A stretch of DNA of 64,000 nt from Desulfuromonadales bacterium. Its GTDB lineage: Bacteria > Desulfobacterota > Desulfuromonadia > Desulfuromonadales > Syntrophotaleaceae. The notes below the pieces were generated by a model, which was given only the letters and a program-made list of their open reading frames with translations, did no database searches and was not told the DNA's origin. The translations under genes and the position numbers were made by a program. Where the stretch lies: the NCBI GenBank assembly GCA_013619105.1, contig JABXKU010000003.1, forward strand, positions 37,826-101,825, given 5' to 3'. This document shows positions 20,527 through 30,078 of this stretch, piece after piece; position 1 is the first letter of the stretch, and the number at the start of each line of letters is the position of its first letter.

Positions 20527-21300
20527 TTGCTGATTCTTGTTACCAACGACGACGGTGTCCATTCACCCGGGCTTGCCTTGCTTGCTTCCTCTCTGTCGGG
20601 GCTCGGGCAGGTTGTCGTCGTTGCCCCCGACCGTGAACGTAGCGCTATCGGCCATGCTCTTACTCTCCATTCCCCTCTGCGCGCCGAACTCATCAAACCC
20701 GATACCTATGCTGTCGATGGCACACCTACGGACTGTGTCAACCTCGGTATTCATGGACTTTTCGAAGCCCGACCCGATTTGGTTGTTTCCGGGATAAACC
20801 GCGGGGCCAACATGGGGGAAGATGTCACCTACTCAGGGACCGTGTCGGCCGCTATGGAAGCGATGTTGATGGGGGTTCCTTCTTTCGCTATCTCCCTTGA
20901 TTTGCTCATCGGGGAACGCTCCGATTATGCCGCAGCTGGATGTGTTGCCAAAGATCTGGCTGCGACTATTCTTCGCAATGGCTTGCCCGACGATACCTTC
21001 CTCAACGTCAATGTTCCGGCTGGAACACCTAAAGGAATTAGAATGACCCGACAGGGGAAGCGTCGCTACGAGGAGATGATCGTGGAGAAGGTCGACCCGC
21101 GGGGAAAGAAATATTACTGGATTGGTGGTGGCCAATGCCATTTTGAACCCATTCCAGGTAGTGATTATCTGGCACTGTCGGACGGTTTTGTTTCAGTAAC
21201 CCCTCTGCACCTAGACTTGACCAACCACCACTCTTTCGACAGCCTCCGGCAATGGCGGACGACTTCGGATGCGGCCTTTTTTTATACCGAAAACAAGTAA
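20527..21300 (+). CDS. surE: 5'/3'-nucleotidase SurE
   Basis: Metal-dependent survival-protein nucleotidase, 257 aa. The N-terminal TNDDG metal-binding motif (about residues 6-10), the [14 protein letters not shown] loop and [19 protein letters not shown] are diagnostic. A TTG start at 20527 is used: it places the first strand ([10 protein letters not shown]) at the very N-terminus as in the family. It heads surE-pcm-yqaA-nlpD-rpoS. Confidence 0.95.
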   Translation: MLILVTNDDGVHSPGLALLASSLSGLGQVVVVAPDRERSAIGHALTLHSPLRAELIKPDTYAVDGTPTDCVNLGIHGLFEARPDLVVSGINRGANMGEDVTYSGTVSAAMEAMLMGVPSFAISLDLLIGERSDYAAAGCVAKDLAATILRNGLPDDTFLNVNVPAGTPKGIRMTRQGKRRYEEMIVEKVDPRGKKYYWIGGGQCHFEPIPGSDYLALSDGFVSVTPLHLDLTNHHSFDSLRQWRTTSDAAFFYTENK

Positions 21301-21313
21301 GGAACAGGGTAAC

Positions 21314-21970
21314 ATGGACTATGCAATAGCCCGCCGCCGGATGGTCGAGAAGCAAGTTTTGGCCCGGGGCATTCACGCCCCATTGGTAATCGAAGCCATG
21401 AAGCGTGTGCCCCGTCACCGCTTTGTCGAAGAAGCCCTATGGGCCCAGTCTTACGGAGATCATCCTCTGCCCATCGGTGAGAAGCAAACCATCTCTCAGC
21501 CCTATATGGTGGCCCTGATGACTCAGGCCCTGGAACTCAAAGGGGGGGAGAGGATTCTTGAAATTGGCACTGGCTCCGGGTATCAAACTGCTATCTTGGC
21601 TCAGATCGTTTCCCGCGTCTACAGTGTAGAGCGTATTCCAGCTTTGGCGAGGCGCGCCCGAAGGGTGCTTGATGATATTGGATGCCGAAACGTCAATATT
21701 AAGTTGAGTGACGGAACCATTGGTTGGGAAAATGAAGCGCCTTTCGACGGCATAGTGGTTACCGCCGGTTCCCCGCAGGTACCACCGCATTATCTTGAAC
21801 AGCTAACCATTGGTGGTCGCCTAATTATTCCCGTCGGTGGCCGTGGTAGTCAGGTTCTTAAGCGGGTTATTCGTCATGGGCGTGAAGATTTTAGAGAAGA
21901 AAATCTCCTTGATTGCCGATTTGTGCCGTTGATCGGGAAGGACGGTTGGTCCGAAGGAGAGGGTCGTTAA
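21314..21970 (+). CDS. pcm: Protein-L-isoaspartate O-methyltransferase
   Basis: SAM-dependent repair of isoaspartyl residues in aged proteins. The 218-aa protein starts [14 protein letters not shown] and shows VPRHRFV, the SAM-binding motif [15 protein letters not shown] (about residues 78-92) and the KLSDGTIGW region. ATG at 21314 fits better than an upstream start that would overlap surE by 32 bp. The stop overlaps the next ATG (TAATG). Confidence 0.95.
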   Translation: MDYAIARRRMVEKQVLARGIHAPLVIEAMKRVPRHRFVEEALWAQSYGDHPLPIGEKQTISQPYMVALMTQALELKGGERILEIGTGSGYQTAILAQIVSRVYSVERIPALARRARRVLDDIGCRNVNIKLSDGTIGWENEAPFDGIVVTAGSPQVPPHYLEQLTIGGRLIIPVGGRGSQVLKRVIRHGREDFREENLLDCRFVPLIGKDGWSEGEGR

Positions 21971-22563
21971 TGCTTTTATTGAGACGCCTTTACGACTGGG
22001 TTTTGCATTGGGCTCAAACCCCCTATGGGGTGCCGGTTCTGTTTTTATTAGCATTTGCCGAGTCATCTTTCTTCCCACTGCCGCCGGACATTCTGTTGCT
22101 GGCTCTGTGTTTGTCGCTGCCTGCTCGATCTTATCGTTTTGCCTTGTTGACCACCATAGGGTCGGTGGTCGGTGGCATGGTCGGCTATCTCATTGGTTTT
22201 ACTTTGTGGGGAGCGACATCTGAGTTTTTTTATCAGTATGTGCCGGGTTTTTCACCGAGTGGCTTTAATAGAATTCAACAGTTGTTTTCAACCTATGATT
22301 TTTGGGTGGTATTTACCGCTGGCTTTACTCCACTGCCTTATAAGATTTTTACCATTGGGGCGGGGGTTTTTGAGATAAACTTTCCGTTGTTTGTTTTGAC
22401 CTCTGCGATCAGTAGGGGTTTGCGGTTTTTCCTTATAGCCTGGCTTATTCATACCTTTGGTGACAAGGTAAAAGAAGGTATCGATCGATATTTCAATCTA
22501 TTGACCTTGGCCTTCATGGTCTTGCTTTTGGGAGGGTTTCTCCTTTTTACGGGATTGCGATGA
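21970..22563 (+). CDS. YqaA-like (DedA/VTT superfamily) membrane protein
   Basis: A 197-aa inner-membrane protein of the SNARE-associated/VTT (DedA) type with about five hydrophobic helices. The motifs FAESSFFPLPPDILL, GSVVGGMVGYLIG and FTPLPYKIFTIGAG are typical of the YqaA branch. The ATG at 21970 overlaps the pcm stop. Presumed role: lipid scrambling or membrane homeostasis, inferred from family only. YqaA genes are often found with pcm and rpoS. Confidence 0.85.
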   Translation: MLLLRRLYDWVLHWAQTPYGVPVLFLLAFAESSFFPLPPDILLLALCLSLPARSYRFALLTTIGSVVGGMVGYLIGFTLWGATSEFFYQYVPGFSPSGFNRIQQLFSTYDFWVVFTAGFTPLPYKIFTIGAGVFEINFPLFVLTSAISRGLRFFLIAWLIHTFGDKVKEGIDRYFNLLTLAFMVLLLGGFLLFTGLR

Positions 22564-22638
22564 TTGCTGCCCTACAGTACGGTCGTATTTTAGTCGGGAT
22601 GGCATCAGAATCCTGCGGCCGGGAGAGGACGCTGAACG

Positions 22639-23421
22639 ATGATTAGATTGTTGCGCTGTGCTCTGTTGATAGCGATTTTGGGGCTATGGTTTACGCCTGG
22701 CTGTGCCGCACCCAAGGGAGTTTATCACACCGTTAAGCGAGGCCAAACTCTCTATCGTATCGGACAGGTTTACCGGGTAGATGTGAATCGGGTTGCCCGA
22801 ATTAATCGATTGACGGATCGTTCCCAACTAGAGGTTGGGCAGCGTCTTTTTATTCCTGGCGCCAGTTCCATTAAATTTGTTCCCGCCACAGTGGTTGCCA
22901 GAAGCAAAACATCGGTTAAACTACCTACCAGTAAACCAAAAAGAACTACCAATACCAGAACCGTCAGACCCCCTGTAACAGCTAGATCTCCTAAACCGAT
23001 GGCTGTTAATACCTCCCGTTCAGCTAGGCGGGGGGGAAACAAGGCGGCCAAAGGAACCTTTATCTGGCCCGTCAGAGGCTCTGTATTCAAAAAATTTGGG
23101 ACTAAAGGCAGCCATGCCAACAAAGGGATTGAAGTCGCCGCTCCTGTCGGCAGTGCTATTGTTGCCGCGGCCGCTGGAAAAGTAACCTATAGTGGTGATG
23201 GAATTACGGGGTTTGGTAATCTAATTATCTTAAAACATGACGATTCCTACTTTACGGTTTACGGGTTCAACCAGGCGAATCTTGTCAAATCCGGCAGTTT
23301 TGTAAGCCAGGGGCAGAAAATTGCTCTGGCTGGAAGTCCTCCTACCGGAGGTCAAGCTCGCTTGCACTTTGAGATACGGCGGGGCAAAGAAGCGGTCAAT
23401 CCCGTGCCATTTTTGCCCTAA
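22639..23421 (+). CDS. nlpD: LysM/M23 murein hydrolase-activator lipoprotein (NlpD-like)
   Basis: A 260-aa envelope protein: lipoprotein-type signal (LWFTPGCAAP), a LysM domain (about 30-75; YHTVKRGQTLYRIGQVY), a basic linker, and a C-terminal M23 domain (about 140-258). The M23 zinc ligands look degenerate: the usual HxxxD and HxH are replaced (SHANKGIEV and RLHFEI), as in EnvC/NlpD activators, which lack their own hydrolase activity. It sits directly before rpoS as in enterobacteria. Confidence 0.85.
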   Translation: MIRLLRCALLIAILGLWFTPGCAAPKGVYHTVKRGQTLYRIGQVYRVDVNRVARINRLTDRSQLEVGQRLFIPGASSIKFVPATVVARSKTSVKLPTSKPKRTTNTRTVRPPVTARSPKPMAVNTSRSARRGGNKAAKGTFIWPVRGSVFKKFGTKGSHANKGIEVAAPVGSAIVAAAAGKVTYSGDGITGFGNLIILKHDDSYFTVYGFNQANLVKSGSFVSQGQKIALAGSPPTGGQARLHFEIRRGKEAVNPVPFLP

Positions 23422-23467
23422 AAATCGATAACAATTATCCATTCAAGCGTTGGAGGTGTGTGCAGTT

Positions 23468-24472
23468 ATGGCGGATCATCAATCCAATTACAGTGAAGAT
23501 GAAGTAACCAGTGGCAGGAGTCCTGTGGCCGAAGAAGCAGGGGGGGGCCGTAGCGAAGAGTTAGAAAGTGCTGTGGTGTCCAAAAAGAAGAAAAGCAAGG
23601 TTGATAAAGAGGTTTCTTCTTCCGGCGACGATGCTATTAAGCTCTATCTTAAGGAGATCCAAAAGACCAAGCTGTTGACCGCTGAAGAAGAGCGATCTCT
23701 AGCTCGACGCATCGCTTCAGGGGATATGGGCGCACGCGATCATATGATCGAGTCGAACCTGCGTCTCGTCGTAAAAATAGCCAAGCGTTACATGAATCGA
23801 GGGTTGCCTTTTCTCGATTTGATCGAAGAAGGAAATATGGGCCTTATTAAAGCGGTCGAACGCTTTAAGCTGAGCAAGGAATGTCGTTTTTCCACCTATG
23901 CCACCTGGTGGATTCGGCAGTCCATCGAACGGGCACTGGTCAATCAGAGTCGCACGATTCGATTGCCGGTCCATGTTTCAGATGATATTAATAAATTTAT
24001 CAAAATCAGCCGGGAATTGGTCCATCGTTTCAATCGCGAACCGCAGGTCGATGAAATCGCGGAAGCTATGGGTGTTGAGCCGGCCTATATCCGGCGCCTC
24101 ATGGTCCTGGTAAAAAAGACCTATTCTATAGAACACCCCATGGGCGAGAATCGCGATTACAGCCTCATTGACACCATTGAAGACAGCAATGCAGACGATC
24201 CCTCGGTGTTTCTTGAAGATATTGATAAGTTTGCTCATATCCAGGAATGGCTGGGGGCTCTTGCTGAAAATGAGAGAGAGATTTTGATCCTTCGTTTTGG
24301 CCTGGAAGATCGGGAGCCACAGACCCTCGATACCATTGGCCAAAAATTCGGAGTTACTCGCGAGAGGATTCGCCAGATAGAGGCTAAAAGCCTTGACAAA
24401 CTGCGCAAGATCATGGAAGAAAAAGAAGCTCAAAGTCGGGCTTTCATGGAGCAGGATCTGGCGAACCGCTAG
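23468..24472 (+). CDS. rpoS: RNA polymerase sigma factor RpoS
   Basis: Stationary-phase/general stress sigma factor, 334 aa. An acidic/Lys-rich N-terminal tail precedes region 1.2 ([21 protein letters not shown]), region 2 with [20 protein letters not shown] and [16 protein letters not shown], and region 4 ending in [22 protein letters not shown] at 23468 is preferred (GGAGG at 23452-23456, 11 nt away) to the in-frame TTG at 23450. Linkage to nlpD and length favour RpoS over RpoD/RpoH. Confidence 0.93.
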   Translation: MADHQSNYSEDEVTSGRSPVAEEAGGGRSEELESAVVSKKKKSKVDKEVSSSGDDAIKLYLKEIQKTKLLTAEEERSLARRIASGDMGARDHMIESNLRLVVKIAKRYMNRGLPFLDLIEEGNMGLIKAVERFKLSKECRFSTYATWWIRQSIERALVNQSRTIRLPVHVSDDINKFIKISRELVHRFNREPQVDEIAEAMGVEPAYIRRLMVLVKKTYSIEHPMGENRDYSLIDTIEDSNADDPSVFLEDIDKFAHIQEWLGALAENEREILILRFGLEDREPQTLDTIGQKFGVTRERIRQIEAKSLDKLRKIMEEKEAQSRAFMEQDLANR

Positions 24473-24545
24473 CTGTGGAAAAACGTAAAATTATTTTATT
24501 TAATGTTAATAACTGATCAATGTATTGTTGAAGGGAAAGCTGATC

Positions 24546-25061
24546 GTGGATGATTTAAAAAAGGCTATTCGTGACATTCCTGATTTTCCAAAAAAAGGGA
24601 TTGTATTTAAGGATATAACCACCCTCTTGGCAGACGCCAAGAGCTTTCATCGCATGGTTGATCTGATTGCCCACCGCTACCTTGATAAAAAAATCGATCA
24701 GATTGTTGGGGTCGAAGCACGGGGCTTTATTCTGGGTGCCGCCTTGGCCTATAAGTTGGGTTGCGGCATCACGCTGGTTCGCAAACCAGGTAAATTACCT
24801 TATAAGACCGTTTCCAAAAGCTATGACCTCGAATACGGAACCGATACTCTTGAGATTCATGAAGACGCCTTTCAAAAAGGCGATCGGGTGGTAGTTGCCG
24901 ATGATTTGTTGGCCACCGGCGGTACGGTATCGACAGTGGTGTCATTGGTTGAACAAGTCGGTGCCGAGGTAGTGGAATGCGCCTTTTTAGCTGAATTGGA
25001 CTTTCTCAAAGGGCGGGAGCGTCTGCCTGAAGGTAAGGTTTATAGTCTGCTACGGTTCTAG
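24546..25061 (+). CDS. apt: Adenine phosphoribosyltransferase
   Basis: Purine salvage enzyme converting adenine and PRPP to AMP. The 171-aa protein shows [19 protein letters not shown] and the PRPP-binding motif [13 protein letters not shown]. The start is placed at GTG 24546 ([15 protein letters not shown]), which gives the family's usual length; a TTG at 24525 is possible but has poorer context. tRNA-Arg follows after 55 bp. Confidence 0.94.
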   Translation: MDDLKKAIRDIPDFPKKGIVFKDITTLLADAKSFHRMVDLIAHRYLDKKIDQIVGVEARGFILGAALAYKLGCGITLVRKPGKLPYKTVSKSYDLEYGTDTLEIHEDAFQKGDRVVVADDLLATGGTVSTVVSLVEQVGAEVVECAFLAELDFLKGRERLPEGKVYSLLRF

Positions 25062-25116
25062 CGCTGAAAGAAAGGTCTTGCCAACCCATTTGGCATACGT
25101 TATAAGTCTGCCTTTC

Positions 25117-25193
25117 GGCTCCGTAGCTCAGCTGGATAGAGCAACCGCCTCCTAAGCGGTAGGCCATGCGTTCGAATCGCATCGGGGCCACCA
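25117..25193 (+). tRNA. tRNA-Arg (anticodon CCT)
   Basis: A 77-nt cloverleaf: acceptor GGCTCCG/CGGGGCC with one G-T pair, D arm GCTC/GAGC, anticodon arm ACCGC-CTCCTAA-GCGGT giving CCT, T arm ATGCG-TTCGAAT-CGCAT, and an encoded CCA. Confidence 0.95.
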
Positions 25194-25201
25194 ATAAAAT
25201 C

Positions 25202-25234
25202 AACGCCGTAACTCTCTGTAGTTGCGGCGTTTTT
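25202..25234 (+). terminator. Intrinsic terminator after tRNA-Arg
   Basis: ACGCCGTAAC (25203-25212) pairs with GTTGCGGCGT (25221-25230) with a single T-G pair and an 8-nt loop, followed by TTTT. Confidence 0.8.
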
Positions 25235-25909
25235 GTGTGTCTTGGAATGCATGGTTTGTCTCTGTTGCTGGCCGTGTTCGATGAGATGAGTCTGGCTGAT
25301 AAAAACCGGCCCTAACACGATGAGTCTATCGAACTTGACGGGCCATAACGAAAAATTGGCTGCTAGATCTTAGCTTTTTGCGAATTTAAGCGCGAATAGC
25401 AGGGCTACTTGGCGAATATTCTTCCCGGGGTGCCTATGAGCGCATGGTAGCTAGTCTCATGGACGTTTTTGGCCTCAAATGCAGAGCACAGTAGGCCTGA
25501 AGTAGAAGACAGAGGTTGATCGGTGGCACGCTTCGAATAAAAAACTCGGTCATGATAGTGCCGATAGGTTAGACATCATGCTTGATTTAACTGCAAGCTC
25601 CTGCCCCCAGCAGGAGCTTGCTTTGCGTTTATGCGAAGTAATGGGCAGAAGGCAGAATTGAATGATCGCCCATGGCTTCTACAAGCATTATTTATCCAAA
25701 ACATATAAAGGCATTACGCTTTAGAATGGCAGAACATTTTTGGCATTGGAGTATGGGTAATGATTTAATTTTGGGTTGAGTTAATGCATTTTTCGTTGTA
25801 TTCTCCGCACCAGAATATTTTCATTGTGGGTTCATTTTACGTGTGTGGACTTCTCTTAATTTGATGACGTTATGCGTTGTCATACGCACCGATTTCAGGA
25901 AGGAGACAT
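25235..25909. other. Gene-poor stretch before the polyene cluster
   Basis: About 675 bp without a convincing gene on either strand; frames are broken by frequent stops. It contains one perfect 12-bp hairpin (25593-25621) and the ribosome site of the next gene. It may be a decayed gene or insertion; I recognise no protein relic in translation. The promoter of the downstream cluster should lie here, but no good -35/-10 pair was found. Confidence 0.5.
25593..25621. repeat. Perfect 12-bp hairpin
   Basis: GCAAGCTCCTGC and GCAGGAGCTTGC flank a CCCCA loop. The flank TTTGCGTTT is T-rich, so it could be a terminator of an unseen transcript or a REP-like unit. Confidence 0.6.
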
Positions 25910-26497
25910 ATGAAAGAGTTAGTCACGGGAAGAGGACTCGGTGTTTTTTTTCTTGTTTTAGTGGCAAGTCTATTCTGTCTATCGCCGGTATTCGCCGCCC
26001 AGACGGTCGTTTATACGAAGTATAATATTCACGTTCAGGATAAACTCAGCCGCTCCGGGAAACATGTTTATCACGCCAGTTATGCCGGCTATGTCAATCC
26101 TGGCGCCGGGCATTTGATCATTCCGGCAGGGTCTAAAGTCACTGTCTTGAAGAAAAACCGTAAGCTTTTTCGCTTCCGGGTTGAGAAGGATAGCAAGGTT
26201 GTCAACTTTCAATACCACCAGCCGCGAATGGGAATGAGCATAGGTGAGTATATAGAGAAAATCACTTCATCTAAACCCGTATCCTTGTCCCGGTTTTCCA
26301 GCAAAGATAAAAAGGGTATTGCCGCAGGTAAGGCTTATGTGGGCATGAGCAAAAAGGGAGTGATGGCGGCTCTGGGATATCCGCCAACCCATAGAACCCC
26401 CTCTTTGGATGCCTCGAGCTGGATCTATTGGGCCAACCGGTTTCGCACCATCGGCGTTGACTTTGATAATAATGGGCGAGTCAAGGCAATCAGATAA
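25910..26497 (+). CDS. Secreted protein with BamE/SmpA-like C-terminus
   Basis: A 195-aa exported protein: Sec signal (VFFLVLVASLFCLSPVFAAQ), a middle beta-rich segment (about 30-110) and a C-terminal segment GKAYVGMSKKGVMAALGYPP ending in IDFxxxGRV-type sequence, the pattern of SmpA/OmlA/BamE folds. ATG at 25910 has AAGGAGA 8 nt upstream; the earlier in-frame start at 25877 lacks a site. It lies 58 bp before the ketoreductase and may be the first gene of the polyene operon or an unrelated envelope gene. Function unknown. Confidence 0.6.
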   Translation: MKELVTGRGLGVFFLVLVASLFCLSPVFAAQTVVYTKYNIHVQDKLSRSGKHVYHASYAGYVNPGAGHLIIPAGSKVTVLKKNRKLFRFRVEKDSKVVNFQYHQPRMGMSIGEYIEKITSSKPVSLSRFSSKDKKGIAAGKAYVGMSKKGVMAALGYPPTHRTPSLDASSWIYWANRFRTIGVDFDNNGRVKAIR

Positions 26498-26555
26498 GCA
26501 GCGAGTCATTATTCCAGTTCGGTGATGGTGGCCGTTCAAGAAAAGGATTCAGACA

Positions 26556-27290
26556 TTGAATAAAGATGTTCGGCAAATTGCCTTGGTGACAGGGGCCAGC
26601 AAAGGGATCGGTGCTGCGATAGCGGTGGATCTGGCGCGTAATGGTTTTGATATCTGGCTAAACTTCCGCAGCGATTTGACGGCGGCAAATAAGGTTGCGG
26701 CTGAAATAGAGGCCCTTGGTAGCAAGTGTACGCTGGTTCCTTTTGATGTCGCGGATGGCGCAGCGGTGAGGTCTGCCCTTGAACCATTGCTGGTAGACCA
26801 GGTTCCCCACGTTCTGGTTAATAATGCCGGATTCACTCGGGATACCTTGATGATCTGGATGAAGGAGAGCGAGTGGAAGGATGTGCTTTCAGTTCATCTG
26901 GACGGATTTTTCAATGTAACCAAGACAATTCTTACCGGCATGATAAAAAAACGCTGTGGCCGTATAGTCAATATCGTCTCTACTTCGGGGCAGAGTGGAG
27001 TTGCAGGTCAGCTTAATTACTCTTCAGCCAAGGCGGGACTGATCGGGGCGACCAAATCTCTAGCTGCCGAAGTGGCTAAGCGCAAAATATTGGTCAACGC
27101 CGTTTCGCCCGGTTTTATTGAAACAGAAATGATTCAGGATTTGCCCAAAGATCGAATTTTGCCCATGATCCCACTTGGTCGGATTGGTCAACCAGAGGAG
27201 GTTGCCGGATTGGTTAGTTTTCTTTGTTCGGAGAAGGCCTCTTACATAACCGGGCAGGTGTTTTCAGTTAATGGTGGAGCTTACATGTAA
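26556..27290 (+). CDS. 3-oxoacyl-ACP reductase (FabG/ApeQ-like ketoreductase)
   Basis: Short-chain dehydrogenase, 244 aa, that would reduce the beta-keto group after each polyene elongation. It shows the cofactor motif TGASKGIGAA (residues 13-22), NNAG (about 90), the catalytic Ser (IVSTSG) and the YxxxK pair in NYSSAKAGL, and ends in the FabG-like ITGQVFSVNGGAYM. The start is TTG at 26556 with AAGGA upstream. It opens the polyene cluster, 80 bp before a ketosynthase. Specific polyene use rests on context. Confidence 0.85.
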   Translation: MNKDVRQIALVTGASKGIGAAIAVDLARNGFDIWLNFRSDLTAANKVAAEIEALGSKCTLVPFDVADGAAVRSALEPLLVDQVPHVLVNNAGFTRDTLMIWMKESEWKDVLSVHLDGFFNVTKTILTGMIKKRCGRIVNIVSTSGQSGVAGQLNYSSAKAGLIGATKSLAAEVAKRKILVNAVSPGFIETEMIQDLPKDRILPMIPLGRIGQPEEVAGLVSFLCSEKASYITGQVFSVNGGAYM

Positions 27291-27370
27291 ATTCCACGGG
27301 GTGGAAGGATCTAACAGTTCATTCGCTGGCAACGGTCATTGCCGGCTTTTATTTTGATTTGAAGGGGATT

Positions 27371-28591
27371 ATGTACCGGGTTGCCATCACTGGGGTTGGA
27401 ATTGTTTCCTGTCTCGGCAGTGACGTAGAGTCTGTCGCCGAAGCACTACGCTTGGGCCAGTCAGGGATTGTGCTTGACGAGAATCGTCGCAAGCTTGGAT
27501 TTCGCAGCTCTTTGACCGGGATGGTCAAGGGCTTTGATGCCGCCTCGGTATTGTCGCGGAAGCAGCGCAAAACCATGCCGGATTTCGCTATCCAGGCTTA
27601 TACGGCTGCAAAGGATGCTATCGGAATGGCCGGGTTGGCACCCGAGCAGGTTAAGAACGATGAGACCGGCTTGATTTTCGGCTGCGACTCTAGCTGTATT
27701 GCTGCGATCGAACAGGTCGACTTGCTGAGAGAAAGGGGCGAAACTAAGCTCATTGGCAGCGGATTGGTTTTTCGCTCAATGACCAGCAGTGTCACGATGA
27801 ATCTTAACACCCTATTGCAAACTCAGGGCGCCTGCTGGACACTAAGTTCGGCCTGCTCCAGCGGAGGGCATGCGGTCGGTCAATCGGCGGATCTGATTGC
27901 CATGGGCCGGCAGGAACGTGTCATTTGCGGTGGTGCCCAAGAGGTTAACTGGGAGTCAATGTGCAGTTTTGATGCCCTGGGTGCTTTTTCTGTTGGTATG
28001 GATTCTCCGGCCACCGCCAGTCGGCCCTTCGATGCCGGTCGTGACGGCCTGGTTCCCAGTGGTGGGGCAGCCGCCCTGGTGTTGGAGCGCTACGACCTGG
28101 CAGAGGCTCGGGGAGCAACGATCTTGGGAGAGGTGCTTTCCTATGCATTTTCTTCTGATGGACAGCATCTCTCCGTTCCTAGCCGCGGCGGCCTTCAGCG
28201 GGCGATGGGCAAAGCGATCGATGGTGCTGGCCTGAAACCGGCCGATATTAATTACGTGTGCGCCCATGCCACCTCTACTCCTGCTGGAGACGCTGCAGAA
28301 GCGGATAATATTGCCGCTGTTTTTGGTTCCAGTCATCCCTGGGTTTCATCTGTTAAGTCGATGACCGGGCACGAACTTTGGATGTCAGGGGCCTCCCAGG
28401 TTGTCTATACGACCCTTATGGCCCAAAAGGGGTTTATTGCTCCTAATATCAATTTTGAAACCCCGGATGAAAATAGTCGTGGTTTGCGGATCGCCACGGA
28501 AGCCATTCAGCTCACTCCCGAACACGTGCTGTGCAATTCGGCTGGTTTCGGTGGGACCAATTCATGCCTGGTTCTGAGGTACGACCGATGA
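27371..28591 (+). CDS. Beta-ketoacyl-ACP synthase (KS1)
   Basis: FabF-like condensing enzyme, 406 aa. The catalytic triad is present: Cys162 in SSACSSGGH, His in AHATSTPAGD (about 299) and His in KSMTGHELW (about 334). ATG at 27371 (GAAGGGG upstream) is preferred to the TTG at 27359. Its stop overlaps the next gene's ATG. In reconstituted aryl polyene systems a third KS (ApeR) besides the KS-CLF pair has been seen; this gene or KS2 may fill that role. Confidence 0.88.
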   Translation: MYRVAITGVGIVSCLGSDVESVAEALRLGQSGIVLDENRRKLGFRSSLTGMVKGFDAASVLSRKQRKTMPDFAIQAYTAAKDAIGMAGLAPEQVKNDETGLIFGCDSSCIAAIEQVDLLRERGETKLIGSGLVFRSMTSSVTMNLNTLLQTQGACWTLSSACSSGGHAVGQSADLIAMGRQERVICGGAQEVNWESMCSFDALGAFSVGMDSPATASRPFDAGRDGLVPSGGAAALVLERYDLAEARGATILGEVLSYAFSSDGQHLSVPSRGGLQRAMGKAIDGAGLKPADINYVCAHATSTPAGDAAEADNIAAVFGSSHPWVSSVKSMTGHELWMSGASQVVYTTLMAQKGFIAPNINFETPDENSRGLRIATEAIQLTPEHVLCNSAGFGGTNSCLVLRYDR

Positions 28592-30078
28592 TCTATGATC
28601 AGGTCGTTATCGGGTCCGGTATTTCGGGCTTGGTTGCAGCAACTATTTTAGCTCAATATGGTCACCGCGTTGCGTTGGTTGAACAGGCACCGGTTCTGGC
28701 CCCCGTGCTGCGAGGCTTCTCCCGCCAGGGTATTTACTATGACACCGGATTCCACTATTCCGGTGGTTTGGGGGATGGGGAAGTCCTCGATGTACTGTTC
28801 CGTTATCTCGGGATTGCCGAAAAAATTGAAAAGTACTCCTTTGCCGCGGATCGCTTCGATACCTTCCGTGATGTGGAGACTCAGGAAGAGTTTCACTTTC
28901 CTATCGGTCGCGAAGCATTACGGGATAGACTCAGTACAGCCTTTCCGCAGGAGCGGGAAGGTATTGACAAGTATCTGGCGATGGTCCGTGAGGCTTGTCA
29001 GGCAATCCCTTATCTGAATCTTGATCTTGAATTCGGTCAAGTTAAGTCCCCTCTTGGAGTTCATGGTCCCTCTCTGGGAGAGGTTCTCGATCAACTCATT
29101 GGCAATACCGCCCTTAAGGGGCTGTTGTCCATGCATTCTTTGCTCTATGGTGTTCCTCCTGATCAAGTTCCCTTCTTTCTCCATGCCAGTGTTGCTGGGC
29201 TCTATTATGAGTCGGTGCATGGTTTAAAAGGGGGAGGGCTGAGTCTTGTCCAAGCCTTTGAACAACGACTGGACGAGTTAGGTGTGGATGTTTTTCTTGG
29301 GCAGGCGGCTCAGAAGTTTAGTTTCGCTGCTAATGGCACTCTTGCCGGCGTGACCATGGCCGATGGGGAGGTTGTTGCCTGTCGTAACTGTGTCGCCACT
29401 GTCCATCCGCAGGTGGTGCTCGATTTGGTGCCATCTGAACTGCTGAGACCGGTTTATCGCCGTCGACTCGAAAACTTAGAAGAGACCGTTTCTGCCATAA
29501 TGCTCTATGCTGCCTGCGAGACTCCGAGTCCCTTGTTGCAAGGAAGCAATCTGTTTCTTGGCCGCCTAGGGCGACCGTTGGAGGGTTTGGGCTGTGGAGC
29601 GCTGGAGGAACGACCAATCTATATGGCCGGGACTGCACCGGATGATAAGGGGCCTGGGGCAAGGGGCTTTGTTGCTATCTGCCCAGCTGAGCAGGACTGC
29701 ACTTCCCGTTGGAGCGGTTCCTCCTTGGGCAAGCGACCAGCAGAATACCTGCGGTTCAAAGAAGAGACTATGGAGCGCATGCAGTGCCACATCGAACGAA
29801 GCTGTCCTGAATTGCGAGGCACCTTTAAGGTGTCCGCCGGTGCCACGCCACTGACCATACGTGACTTTTCCGCCAATCCCGCGGGAGGGCTCTACGGAGT
29901 AAAGCATAGGGTGGGGCAGTATAATCCCATGGCAAGAACCCGGGTGCCCGGCCTGTTTCTCGCTGGTCAGGCAGTGGTGGCCCCCGGTGTGCTCGGAGGC
30001 GCGCTGTCCGGATTTTTGACCTGTGGTCAGATGCTGGGGCAGGATCAGTTACTTGAAAGGGTGAAGGCATGCAGTTGA
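28588..30078 (+). CDS. CrtI-like NAD(P)/FAD-dependent oxidoreductase
   Basis: Predicted flavoprotein of 496 aa in the phytoene desaturase/retinol saturase superfamily. The N-terminal dinucleotide fold VVIGSGISGLVAA (residues 6-18) with a following acidic LVEQ, and the C-terminal motif RVPGLFLAGQAVVAPGVLGG, define the family. It overlaps KS1 by 4 bp and KS2 by 10 bp, so it is translated with the polyene enzymes. No carotenoid genes (crtB, crtE) are nearby, so a role on the polyene chain (oxidation, reduction or isomerisation of double bonds) is more likely. This is inference. Confidence 0.8.
   Translation: MIYDQVVIGSGISGLVAATILAQYGHRVALVEQAPVLAPVLRGFSRQGIYYDTGFHYSGGLGDGEVLDVLFRYLGIAEKIEKYSFAADRFDTFRDVETQEEFHFPIGREALRDRLSTAFPQEREGIDKYLAMVREACQAIPYLNLDLEFGQVKSPLGVHGPSLGEVLDQLIGNTALKGLLSMHSLLYGVPPDQVPFFLHASVAGLYYESVHGLKGGGLSLVQAFEQRLDELGVDVFLGQAAQKFSFAANGTLAGVTMADGEVVACRNCVATVHPQVVLDLVPSELLRPVYRRRLENLEETVSAIMLYAACETPSPLLQGSNLFLGRLGRPLEGLGCGALEERPIYMAGTAPDDKGPGARGFVAICPAEQDCTSRWSGSSLGKRPAEYLRFKEETMERMQCHIERSCPELRGTFKVSAGATPLTIRDFSANPAGGLYGVKHRVGQYNPMARTRVPGLFLAGQAVVAPGVLGGALSGFLTCGQMLGQDQLLERVKACS

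Noticed and set aside
28588-30078. Carotenoid pathway inferred from the CrtI-like gene
   Set aside because: No phytoene synthase or prenyl synthase gene in the window; the gene is locked between ketosynthase genes.
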